Source of the DNA: Astropecten irregularis
Taxonomy: Eukaryota; Echinodermata; Asteroidea; Paxillosida; Astropectinidae
Length of the DNA: 64,000 nucleotides
Direction of reading: 5' to 3'
Assembly: GCA_963971285.1 (NCBI GenBank)
Contig: OZ020246.1
Coordinates: 8,663,217 to 8,727,216 of the forward strand
Position numbers and translations under genes: made by a program. The notes beneath the pieces are model-generated. The model was not told the origin of the DNA. It was given only the letters and a program-made list of their open reading frames with translations, and did not search any database. Below are positions 1 through 13,000 of the stretch, in pieces. Position 1 is the stretch's first letter, and every line of letters starts with the position of its first letter.

Positions 1-26
1 TAAGCAGCGCCGTGAAATTGGCCCTT
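1..26 (+). mobile_element. MITE B right end (cut by window edge)
   Basis: TAAGCAGCGCCGTGAAATTG matches the right terminus of the CTTAGCACAAAA MITE family seen at 41091-41329. Confidence 0.65.
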
Positions 27-201
27 AGTCATTTGGTGAAATTTGGCACAAGCTCTTTGTTTTGGTGGATGGTATATAGATCCATCCATGTACACACAGC
101 CATGATTCCATATTCATCTCATATACATTATCGTGTGATAAATAAGAAATGGAAGACATGTGCATATGCTGCAGGTTCTGGTGGAACAGGAAAGATGGCC
201 C

Positions 202-570
202 TTAAAGGTAGTATCATACTTTGGTAACATACTGAAACAGATATTTTCACAGATTTACCTATACATGTAACTAACAGGGTATAAAGATGGTGATGGTAGA
301 AACATACCCTTAAACCTTTCTGCCTCAAATGCTGTTTTTATCCAGAAAAAAGTAAAACTAGTGACCAAAATTATTTTTGATCTTTTAAAGATAAAAAAAT
401 AAAAGAGAAAAGACTTAAGAAATAATGTGGCCAATTTTCACTGCTTTCTCAAAAGTGGGCACCGTATGGGACTGAAATTTTCACAGATGGCTGTTACTCA
501 TATCTTCCTTGATATTTTTGCCCATGAATCTGTATTTCTTTGACAAAAACCAAAGTATGATATTACTGTA
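202..570 (+). mobile_element. TTAA-flanked MITE A, copy 1
   Basis: Begins TTAA then AGGTAGTATCATACTTTGGT and ends in the diverged inverse (CAAAGTATGATATTACTGTAA). The ~355-bp family has no coding capacity. TTAA duplication points to piggyBac-type mobilisation. Confidence 0.8.
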
Positions 571-1091
571 AGGGCGGGACCGAGTGGGTTGTGGTACAAC
601 AAAGTAACCCAAACGGCACACCAGAGGATTCTCTCCACCAAATTGGTTTTTAATTCTGATATCAGCGAGCGGTGCACAGGCCAGCGGCATGGGAGCGAGC
701 ACATTCGGGGAATGGCAAGTCACCGCTTGAGGGCGCTGTCACGCACTTCGCCAATATCACTTAAGTTTACCTGATCCTCACATTACCTTTAAGGGGATTT
801 GTTTTTAACAATTTTTTTTTACAGAGGATAATTTAATGAACACTTAAAGGTAAGGCCTGGGAGAAGTGACAAGGATGAAATATTAAGTTCAGAAATCTCT
901 TAAAGCATGATCATATCATAGACAGGAAAAACAAGGATTTTGTAGTTGAGCAAAACATTGATGAATATGCAAAAGTTGTAGAGACCAGTTCAAGTTGATT
1001 TCAAATGGAAATGGACTATTTGTGGAAACAAAGCAGTCAGCTGTGCATCACTTATAGCTTTGCCGTTTTCGTTGTCATTTTCTCATAATAG

Positions 1092-4000
1092 TTGGATGAA
1101 TGTTTCTCTGATGCAAGGGACATTGAATGGGCGGCCATTGGAGACAGAGTTTATTTACTCCAGGTACTGTATTTCTTCACACTTTTATTCCATCTGTAGC
1201 AATTATGCTGCTTGTTGCTTTAGAAATTGCTTGAAATAATTTATTAATTGCATGGAAAACATGATTTTAGGCCAAATCCTGAAAAAATGCACAGACAAAG
1301 CAACAAGACACCGGTATGTTATACGTTCAACACTCAACATTTAAAGTGGATTGTTTGTACAACGGAGACTGGACATTAAGATGACCTCTTCCTTATCAGA
1401 ACTTTACAAGATTCATTATTATCATTTCACTGATAATTTGTTTTGATTTCTGTCTGACAGGCTCGATCTATTACAACATTTGACGTGCCATCCCGCTATG
1501 AGCTACTTCATGAGTTTGACACTGGTCTTCCCATTGATAAAATCTGGATGACAACTGCTAACATACAGTACGTCCTTATATTCTAATTTATTAACAATCT
1601 ATTTGTATGCATTTGTATTTGTATGTAATTTTGTTGTGGTGATGGGTGCAGACCAGTAAATAGGTCCAGATCAGTCCGCGGAGCTCATCAAAATCTTTTT
1701 TATAAAATCATTTGCTGGGCCCTACATGGGAAGTCTTGTCAAGAAAATGGATGGAACCCGGTCACCAGAGTTTGGACTTTCAACTTTGAGCTGTTTGGAT
1801 GAATTCTGGCCCTAAACTCGCTCTACTTGAGCCTGTAGGGCAGGGGTACATTTTTTGAGTCTGGCACCAGTCAACATATGGCCGTTTTCAGGGTGTTTTC
1901 TTTTGGATGGATTTTTCTCAAAAAGTCATTACTATAGAAAATTGAAAAGAAAATGAAAATGGAAGTTTTCAGCTTCATTTTAGTGTATGACTTGAGTGTC
2001 TGAGAAATTGCGGGCTATTTAGCATGGGAGCCTATGGGAATTTATTTACTGATCTGCACCCTGATGGGAAGGGGTGGGTGGGGTCATGGGCGAACATTGC
2101 CTCAGGTAAACCTTTTTCTCTCCTTGTTAAGGTTACTCTGCATCCCAGCTGAATTTTAAGTGAGGTAAAGTCTACGAATTTGAGGGAGGTGCCTCAAATT
2201 ATGAAAATTTCATGGAGTCATAGACTCATGTCATCCATTCAGAAACATGATGTCCTCGGTGTAGGCCTATTTTCAGGCTTAGACAAATGAACTATTGGAA
2301 AGCTCTCTATTTCCAGCTCATTTCATTGTCAATAGAATCTCTGTTTTGGATTTGCTTGAATTTCTATCCATTTTGCAGTTACCATTTGAAACCATTGACA
2401 GATGATGTAAATCATAAAATGATTATTTTTCTCAAAATTAAGGGAGATGTGCCCAGGAGCTGTATCACCTCTTACAGTGTCAAATTTCTTTGTTGATTGC
2501 GAGGTCCTTAACCAGGTAAAGATGTTCACTGTGTAAAGACTGACTCATCAGGGCTGAATGTAAATTTGGTGTGAACGATATCCATCCGTAGTGTACTGCA
2601 TTACATCCTATATTGGCTTGCAAAACTGCTGTAATCAAAGTATCTTTCACTCATATTGTATAGACACACACAGTAGATTCTATCAAAAGTTCATACAAAT
2701 GCAATCAAGAAGATGACTTACCAAAAAAAATTCTCAGAAAAATTTGCTAATGTGTTCTATGTCACAAATGTCAACCTGTTTTATTGCAAATAATAAAAAT
2801 AATAACAATTCAAATTTAATTTATATTGCGATCTTCACATACAAGGTGTCCCAAAAAAAACGCAACACTTTGTTTCAAGAACTTTATATTAAAATTGAAC
2901 TCTTTATCACTTCAAGATTCAGATATGTGATACATCCATGCCTTGGCTATCACCATGTAGAATTTGAGCAAAATTGGACTGAAATTGAGGGGAAAAACTA
3001 AGACTGAATTACCCAACCTCAAAACCCGATTTTCATCTTTCTTTCATACACATTCTGTGTCCATTGACCACTCTGCGTGTTATCCTTGCAAATTTGTTTT
3101 TAAAGAGAACTCTTTCAATTGGTCAGATTTTTGCCAATTTCAGCCAGATTTTGCTTAAATTCTACTTGGTGATAGCCAGGACATGGTTGTATCATATATC
3201 TGAATCTTGAAGTGAAAAACAGTTTAATTTTAACATAATGGTTCCCGACATAGTGTTGAGTTTTTTCTGGGACACCCTATATAATGATCAAAATGGCATT
3301 ACAATAAAAGGCTGTAAGTTCCACTAAGAACATACATTTCACCTATGAATTGGCAGAAGAATAGTTTGCATTTGCCAGTTAGCAGAGCAGTGAAATGAGT
3401 ATTATACAATTATTAAGCACTTGCTGCCTATCTGACTGGCCCGACAGAAAGCCTGACGGACAGACAAAAAAGCACTAATAACACAATATTACAATTAGCT
3501 TGTCATTAATTCCTGAAGCATTGTAAATGATCATTTTTTGTCCAAATGTGTTATATTCAGGTTTCTAGTATTAATACTGGACGGCCGATGTCACTGCCTG
3601 CTATGCAGAGTATCATCATTGCTAATAACCATGCCTTCATTAGTATGACGGTTAGTATCAAAACTGGAGGTACTTTGGTAATTATAAGCATATTACAGTT
3701 ATGACGGTCAACCTTTTCTGTTGAATTAGAAGCATATTGGACATGAGTCTACTCAAGACATCTGAAGATTTTGTCCCCAAATGAGTCAGTTTGCACACAA
3801 GTTTGCATATCTTTTCAAGTGAACGAAGAAAAATTGACGCCGATTCAAACCGGCGACCTCCTGAATATCGTACATGTGCTCTACGTTGGTGGTGACCCCC
3901 AATTGTCAATTATCTTGGCAGCTGCGTGTATCGATGAAATTATCCTTGGGGTATGGCGGTGTGTGCGTGGTTTCATGGCTTCTGACTGCCAAACAAACAA

Positions 4001-7000
4001 AGATAATTGACTATTGTGGTCACCACCAACGTAGGGCTGGATGGCTCAGTTGCTATAGAGCGCCTGTACGGTATTCAGGAGGTCACCGGTTCCAATCCCG
4101 CTCCAGTCATTTTTCTTTGTTCACTTTTCAATGACTTTAAATTCAGTCAGTTTCCCTTGTGTTTATTTGATGATTATCTTTTCAAATTGCCTATTACCTG
4201 GGTAATTGGCAGTGTTTGTTGTAGTTGACATTACATTGACCAAACCTTTGGAAAGAGTAAAAGTAGGCTTATTAATTTATTGATTATTGACTTGTATGGA
4301 TATTCAGATAAAAAGAAAAGCCAAAGAAAATAGAAAACTAACCATTTTTATGAAGGAGATTATAAATGAGAACTTAAAGCAGAATTTTACACCAATCTGC
4401 AATTGGTTTTCTTATATTCTGGTTCAACTTCCCCCAATAATTTTCGTCATGGTTTCAGAATTTGGTCTCCATGTTCTTGAGGATGACTTCCCTACCCGGA
4501 GATGTAATGGGTGGAATGCTGTTTGGAGAGGTAGGGATCGAATTAGGGCGCCCCTTTTTATTACTGTGGTACTTATTTCTGACCGACCCATATTTTGGGC
4601 TCCGACCAAAGAAAAAAAAACTGCCGACCCTGTCCAGAATGACATAATATAAAATTGAAGAAGGAAAAAAAATCCAGAATTTCTGGAGACAAATTTAGCC
4701 AAGAGGTCTACATTTGTATACTTTCTATCACAGAAATAATAAAACAAATATTTAAGCGAGATTACAGTGAATACAATGAACATTTCTCATCATTTTCTTT
4801 AGGGCATGGGCGTAGATCCCGGTTGCAACCCCCCCAGGTTTTCACTTTTTATATATATAAAAAAATATTTTTTGCACAAACGTATATGGAAGAACGACCC
4901 AGCTACATGATCAACCCTTCCAGGTCTGAGGATGTGTCTACACTACTGCTTTAGGGTTTTATGTATTCAGCCAGATTTTTTGTTCACCAAACTTTTTATT
5001 GGTCCGACCGACCGACCCTCCCTCAAAGGGAAAAAGAAATGAGAACCACAGTTATAAAAAGGAGCGCCTTTATCAAGCAATTTAGATCTGAGGCGCCTAG
5101 TCTGATTCACTTGATGAGTCTTAGTGAGAGCTTATTCAAAGGCAATCAAGTGGCAGTTTGCGATGCAAATCAAGGACAAAATAAATCATGAAGAATCCTT
5201 GATGATCAGTATGCCTAAATTTTTGACTGGTGCTTATTTGTTTCATTGCACTGTTTGTTTTGCAGGATTTTGATGTGCGGTGCGTCAGAGAAGGGAAGAA
5301 ACTAAACAAGCCTCATATACCACTATGGCTCACGTACATCAACAGGATTAAGTTTATCCTTGTAAGTTTCAAATTAAGTTCAAAGACGCATATTGCTGTG
5401 ATTAGATTTCTTTTGTGGACAATCTTGGAGATATTTTTGGTTTTGCTCTCAGCTATAGAGATCAAAGCTTACATCCCTGAGCTAGACACTTTGCAATTAA
5501 TTGCTTCTCTCCACCCAAAAGCTGAAATATGTCGCTAGCCTTTAACCGATGTTATTGTTAAAATAGCAACCAAGGCTGTTTGCTCGATCACATAAAGTCA
5601 TGACATGATTGATTAGTTTGTTAAAACAAACAACAAATAGGAGGAATATTGTAAATAACTAGTAAATACTGCATTTCAGCCAGAGTCTATTACACTTTGA
5701 ATCTTTTGTGAGTATATGTGGTTCTTAGGGGAACTGATGGATTCAACGTTTCGGAACAGTATACTCTGACCTTCACCAGGAGACTGTTACAATCCCACTA
5801 CTTTCACCATGAAAACCCTGAAAATTGCTTTTGTCCATTTTATACAGAGAATCATGAGCAGTCGGCCAACATTTATGAGGAAGTTTGCCGAGGCCGTCAC
5901 TCACCTGACAAAGCGATGGGAGACGGCACAGGACCAGTATGATGACATCTGCAGGCATCCCAATGACAGAGCAGAGGTACTTAATTATCTGTGATTTCAT
6001 CTAATGTAATGAGTAAAGTGCCCATGATTAACCCTAAGCTTCAAGATGGCTCCTAGTGGCTCCGAAGAGCTCCCCCCTGGTGCTTTCTCAAACTGGTCTG
6101 AGAGGAAATGCCACAACAGACTGAGAACTGGAACTGGCTGATGCAGGGTGTCTCTCAAGAAGTGGGGCTTCCAACACACTGATAATGTGACCTGTATATG
6201 TGGCACTGAGCCACAAACTATGGAGCACCTCTTGAAGTGTCCTCTATTGGAGCGCAAATGCAAAGCTGAGGACCTTGCAGAGTACAATGATATTGCTAGG
6301 TGTGTCCAGCTTTGGCTGAAACACAACATCTGATGTGTGTGGACACGATAAGAAGAAGAAGACAGGTTGGATGAATCTTCAAATTAGCCACAAATATTCA
6401 ACAGTATCCCCTTCTGTGACAGCTTGCGATGATACAATGAATTTGTCCTGCTTCTTCCCCTTGTACAGATCTTGCTATACCATGGGTATGAAACACACAA
6501 GTCAGCAATACTGCAGGAGATAGTTGGATCTTTACTCGCCAAGTACACAGAAAGTAAGCAAGTCATCTGGGCCTTGACTGGTGATTTAAATGAACCCGAT
6601 ACCTTCCTTTTGCTAAAAACTGACTGGCATGAAAAACGTCCATTTTGTTACCATTAGGGCGCCCCTTTTCATAACTGTGCTTCTCATTTCTTTTTCACCC
6701 TGAGGGAGGGTCGGTCGGTCGAAAAAAAAAAAGGTTTGGTGGAAAAACAAATCTGGCTGAATACACAAAAACCTAAAGAAAATGATGAGAAATGTTCATT
6801 GTATTCACTGTAATCTCGTTCGAATATTTGTTTTATTATTTCTGTGATCAAAAGTATACAAATTGTAGGCCTATTGGCAAAATTTGTCTCCAGAAATTCT
6901 GGTATTTTTTTGTTTTGTTTATACTGTATTATGTCATTCTGGACAGGGTCGGCGGAAAAAAAAAAGGGTTTTTTTTTTTTCGGTTGGAGCCCAAAATATG

Positions 7001-10000
7001 GGTCGGTTGAAAATAATTGTTTGCTATAATTAGTACTTTTAAATATCACAGCTGTGAGTCTGAGATTTGGGGATACAAGTTTCATATTTCAAGGTTTCAA
7101 TTTTCCCCGAATATATGATCTCTAGAAATATTTTCCTGTTTAGCATGCACAGTTTTGTGTTAGGCTGTGCACAGAGGGTTGGGTTAAGATTATGGTACCA
7201 CCAAGCTAGATAATAACTACCAGACTGAAGCATGGATGAACAAAGAACAAATTGACGAGCTAGCTACCCTTATTGCACATTTTGTAGTTTTTCTGCTTTC
7301 GGATCAGTAAGCTTAATTGCTTTATGTCATCATTACATTCAGGGAAACTTCTCCCCACTCATATTGCACGTTTGCTGTCCTCCTGCCCGGATGTTGAGAG
7401 CGCCAATGTGCCACTGGCCTTACAGGTGAGTAATAGTAGTAATAGTAGTAAATGCAGGCAGAACTGGTGCCCAAAGAGCCAGTGTCGTGGGCCCTGCCAC
7501 TTTTCTAACTGGCCCCACAGGTCATACAATGTTTCTCCAGCAAATTATTTTTCTCTGTCAAGTTATATTAGATGCATATTGTCTCACAACTGGCAACCCT
7601 ACTTTGAAAATCCTTTGCTGTCATTGATAGCAGCTAGTGAAGGTTAAACCAGGGTCTACTCTGTGTAATATTGCCAAGATTGCAGCAAATGACAAAAACT
7701 ACATAAAGGTAGCATCATACTTTGGTAGCATACCAAAACAGAAATCTTCACAGATTTACCTATGTATAACTTACAGGGTACAAAGATGGTGATGGTAGAA
7801 ACATACCGTTAAAAGTTTTCTGCCTGAAATGCTGTCTTTATCCAGACAAGAGTAAAACCAATTACCGAAATTATTTTTGATCTTTTAAAGATCAACAATA
7901 AAAGAGGAAAGACTTACTAAATACTGTGAAAGTTTTTCACTGTTTTCTCAAAAAGTGGCCACCATATGGGACTGAAATTTTCACAGATGACTGTTACTGT
8001 ATCTGTCTTGATATTTTTGCCCATGAATCTGTATTTCTTTGACAAAAAACAAAGAATGATATTACCTTTTAAGTAGATGTTGTGCAGCTTTTACAAACTT
8101 TAAAAGCAGATAGGGCTTGGTTATTGACACTCATGATTTTGCCATGTATTCCTTTTTACTGCTAAATATTCATGACAGAATCTGGCCATACTCATCATGA
8201 AAGAAGGGAAGAGCGATGCCTTTCAGTCAATGACGCCAGTTGACGCCCTCGATTGGCTGCAAGCCCCCTCTAGTGGAGAAGCAGGGCAAGCCTTCTCTGC
8301 TTTCCTACATCGTCATGGACATCGATGCATCAGAGAGGTATACTTGCCTAGTAACTTCTTGCAAAATCTTTGAAAATTAGTCAAGTGCATTCTTTTTGCG
8401 AAGACATTTATCTTATCATCAATTTCATTCTGTTTCATTTACCGGTAGGTGGCAATGCATGAAAAATCATGGAGCATGGATCCTATTCAAGTTATACCAA
8501 GCTTACAGGTAAATGAATATGAAAATATTCTAAACCATAAATGTACATCCAGCTTGTTAACAAACCAAAACAGAAATGTTCACAGATGTACGTATAACTT
8601 ACAGGGTATACAGTTGGTTATGGTAGAAACACTACTGTGAAAATTGTTCAGCCTGAAATTCTGTACCATTATTTATACAAAAAGAGAAAAACCAGTTTAC
8701 ACCAAATCAAAAAGATCAAAAATGTGACGGCTATTCCCAAACAATTGGCGTAACGATAGCACTGCGCACTTGCGCTAAAGATAGCACCGAACTTCAGACA
8801 AACATTGCAACCGGCCATGCAAACGTGTGAGTGGGGCTATGTATGCGCGTGCATGCATGGTGTGACGTCATTAGTGCGGAACGCTATTGCAATGGCTTGT
8901 CGTCGTTTTCTACTGCTTCCATTGATCAATTGAGCATAAAATTTCACAGGTTTGTTTTTATTCCATGACAAATCAAATTATGAGCAGCCTGCACCTTTGT
9001 ATGCCATTTTAAAGTTATGTTTTGACTTAGCCTCCCAATTAGTTTCTCTTCAGCACTGCTGAAATGTTGCTATTCATTTGTTGTTGTTGTTGTTGGTGGT
9101 GTTTTTGTAGGCGATATTGGCATCAGGCTCACACGCGCCGTCAGAGGAGAAACAGGTATTGAGTGCAGCAGAGGCAGTGGATAAGCTAGGTCTACCATTA
9201 CCTGCACTTCTTAGGTATGTACAGAAAACATGCATGCTTGTCAGTTGAATCACATACTAAGCTACTAAGAAGCTTAAGAGTCCAAAAAGTCAGGTTGGCG
9301 TAGCGGTTCTTTCCTCGCCTTTCACCTCTGCGGACCGGGTTAAAGTCCGGCTCGGTCCACAAGTGGATTGGGTTTTCAGTCCCTACCTGATTCTGTGGGC
9401 TTTACCTAGAATATTACTCTGGGGTTTTCCTCCCACCTCTAAAACTGTATCTTCTTCTCATCATCTTTCCATAAAAGTTTTCATCAGGCTTTCGAGCTAC
9501 AGTGCCTAGGGCGCTTTTGATGAATCCTTTGTGTCATTACCAGAAATAGATAATAATAACTCAAACAACCACCTGGCAATCCTTGAATGTTGGATGATTG
9601 TACATATGGATTATTTTCTTCTCATGGGCTCTCAAAAGTACTAAATATTCTGTGGTATTCATTTGCTTTAGTGATGGGAAACTCGTATGTAGGCCTTTAT
9701 ACTATGACCCATTGTGACATGATTTGAATTGACCAACTGAATATTATACATAATTGCTCAATGTCATCTCAACAGAAAAATTCTCATCTACCTCGTGCCG
9801 AAAACAAGACAAGGCGTGTCTGATCGAGAATCCGGCAAGGTAAGAAGAATTACTTGTAATCTTGAAAAGGAACTTGTTTGAAATGCTTGTATGAGGGGTT
9901 CCAAGGCAATGTGTTGGCATGGGCTGAGTAAATCAGCACGAGACAGTTTTCATGCTGATCAGGAAAACAGGGCTTTACTCATCAGGCAAGGGGAACAAAG

Positions 10001-13000
10001 GCTACAATGTATGCCTCGGTTAATACAGGAGAGGGGCACACCTAAAGTGCCTCCCCATCTGGCAAACACCATAATGATATATTCTTGTGTTTTGTCCTTA
10101 TGTACCCCCTGGTTGGTACAAATTTGCATTTCTGTTTTTCAATAATTTCTTGACTCAACTCTTGCTGAAACAAGAGTTAATTGAAGACATATTATTCCTG
10201 GTTATCTTGCTATATAACAGGACATTAGAGCAAAGAAAAACAAAGCAAACGAAAATGAGTCTTGGAATAACACATCAAGTTTGTTAATAATAGTAAGAAT
10301 TTTCCAGTGAAAGATTTCCTCATTTTGAGTAGGGATTATGCTGAGGTCTGGTTTGCATTCGATGTATTTTAGGTATTAAAGTGTATGTATAGATTAAAAG
10401 AGCCATTATTTTGTTTTGTCTGATTTGTGTTTTTTTCTGACATGCAGTCAATGTTCATCAAGATTAACCACATCTTGAAGGAAGCTTACTGGAGACTTGC
10501 CAATCTGATGGTCAGAGAGGTAAATATTTATTGACTATCTTAATTGGTTTGAGATCCGAAGCACAGGCTGGATAACAATATACTTTAAGGATTTCATTTG
10601 GAAAAAGTTTTAGAACAGTACAATTCATCGAGGATTAGATCAACATAATTTGGAAATATGTCAGATGAATTGATTTCTCAATTGTTTGATCTTACTCTGG
10701 TATTTTATCTAACATCCTTATATAAACTTTTTATCTCTGATGAACATACTTGGGTTTTTAAGTTTCTTTGACTTTTTATTATATGCCTTTGTAATTTTTA
10801 TTGTTTTAATGTAATAATTGTAAATCAAACTGTAATTCAGCTTCTGGCTGCGAGAATTTGGTAAATAAACCATAAATAATAATAATAATGATAATGTAAC
10901 ACAGTGTTAGAAAAATACTGCTAAGGCAAAATTTGAATGAGCATTTGCTATATTGTACCTGTACACAAATTAGTATAATTTACATCATGCAAGCTTTTGA
11001 AAACAAGTTTCTTTATTCCTGTTGGATAATACAGGGTCGACTGCCAGATGAAGAATTACTATTCTTCTTCACTAATGATGAAATAGGTCGCCTTCTACAA
11101 GAAAGATCCCCAGCTCTCATTGCAAGGTAATCCAGTATTAATCTTGCCATCGTACTGTACACATGAGTAACTGTAGAGACCTCATAATGTGAAGATTAAA
11201 AGTAATATCATACTTTGGTTTTTATCAAAGAAATGCAGATTCATGGGCCAAAATATCAAGACAGATACAGTACCAGTCATCTGTGAAAATTTCAGTCCCA
11301 TACGGTGCCCACCGTTTGAGAAAACAGTGAAAAACAGCCACAGTATTTCTTAAGACTTTTCTCTTTCCTATTTGATCTTTTAAAAGATAAAAAAGATTTT
11401 CGGTCGTTGTTTTACTAATTTCTGGAGAAATACACCATTTCAGGCAGAACAATTTTAACAGTATGTTTCTACCACCACCATCTTTATACCCTGTAAGTTA
11501 TACGTAAATCTGTGAACATTTCTGTTTTGGTTTCTTACCAAAGTATGATACTACCTAACTCCCCTGACAACGAATGTCAGAAGTCTCTTTTAAATCAGCA
11601 GTTTTTATTTATGCCTGCCCTTTCAAATTTTCATTGAAAATCTTGAATTCTTATTCTTTTTATTCACTTTGTTAAATCTGTTGTCCATTAAAAATTCCAA
11701 ATGTATTTGTTAAATCATCATGGTGAAATATATCCATGGAAATAACAATTGAAAATATATTTGTTTGATTACAAGTTGTTTTATCCATTACTTTACATCT
11801 GAAAGTCCAAATTCTCATTTTTCTCATTTTTTTTCTTTTACCCTTTGAAATCAAAGCTATCCTTGTATTTATTTTGTTTAAAGGGCACTGCGCAGACGGC
11901 GTATACTCCCAGAACAGAATGCACATAGGTTTGCTCTGACTTTTCATGGTAGACCACAGCCGGTAAGTGTGAAGTTTCTAAAGGTCAATTAAAGTATCAT
12001 TCCATAATTATGGAACATTATTCCATGAATTTAATTGAATTCTTTAAAAATTTAAACAATAGATGGTGCAATACCTTTAATTCAAAGCTAATAAAAAGTG
12101 GGGGTTTTGTGAATTTTAAAATAACTCGCTTTTACTTTGATAAGCACGCTAGCAATTCTGCTATATTTTAAAATGATGTTTCATGCTATATTTAACCAAA
12201 CACTGACAACAAATGTTTTTTTTTTAAGGTAGCATCATACTTTGGTAAGAAACCAAAACAGAAATGTTCACAGATTTACATATAACTTACAGGGTATAAA
12301 GATGGTGATGGTACAAACATACTGTTAAAATGTTTCTGCCTGATAAATGCTGTATTTATCCAGAAAAGAGTCAAACCAGTGACCAAAATGATTTTTGACC
12401 TTTTAAAGATCAAAAATAAAAGGGAAAAGACAAAGAAAAAGAAAATACTGTGGCTGTTTTTCACTGTTTTCTCAAAAAGTGGGCACCGTATGGGGCTGAA
12501 ATTTTCACAGATGACTGTTACTGTATCTTCCTTGATATTTTTGTTGATGAATCTGTATTTCTTTGACAAAAACCTAGGTATGATATTACCTTTAACACAG
12601 ATTGATGAATTGATAGGAATACATGAAAACAAGTCCCAGATCAGGACCTTTTTTATGAGCTTTAGGCGAGATAGATTAATTAAGACTTCACAGATACTTT
12701 GCTCATTGCCAGGACCAGCATTCATGTGATTGACACACATACAGTGGGGGCTTTTCAAGTTGAAAATTTAATCATAAGATCACTGTGAAGATTTGCAACT
12801 GTCCCTACAGGCAATGTTGGGTTGTACCTCATATAATAATACAGCTTGCAGAACAAATTGCCTGATTCATAAAATATCTGTGACTGAGTAGCCATATCAA
12901 AGAGGAGAAATGAAAAGGGCGTGTTGTTGACAGTGACACAGCAATGTAATTACAGCACAGCTCGTGTAGATCGAGGCTTACAGTGTATAAGGGATGTGCT

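Noticed and set aside
4287..4783. Frames of ~120 aa on both strands
   Set aside because: They run across the end of the SINE and the long-TIR MITE and contain no conserved motif.
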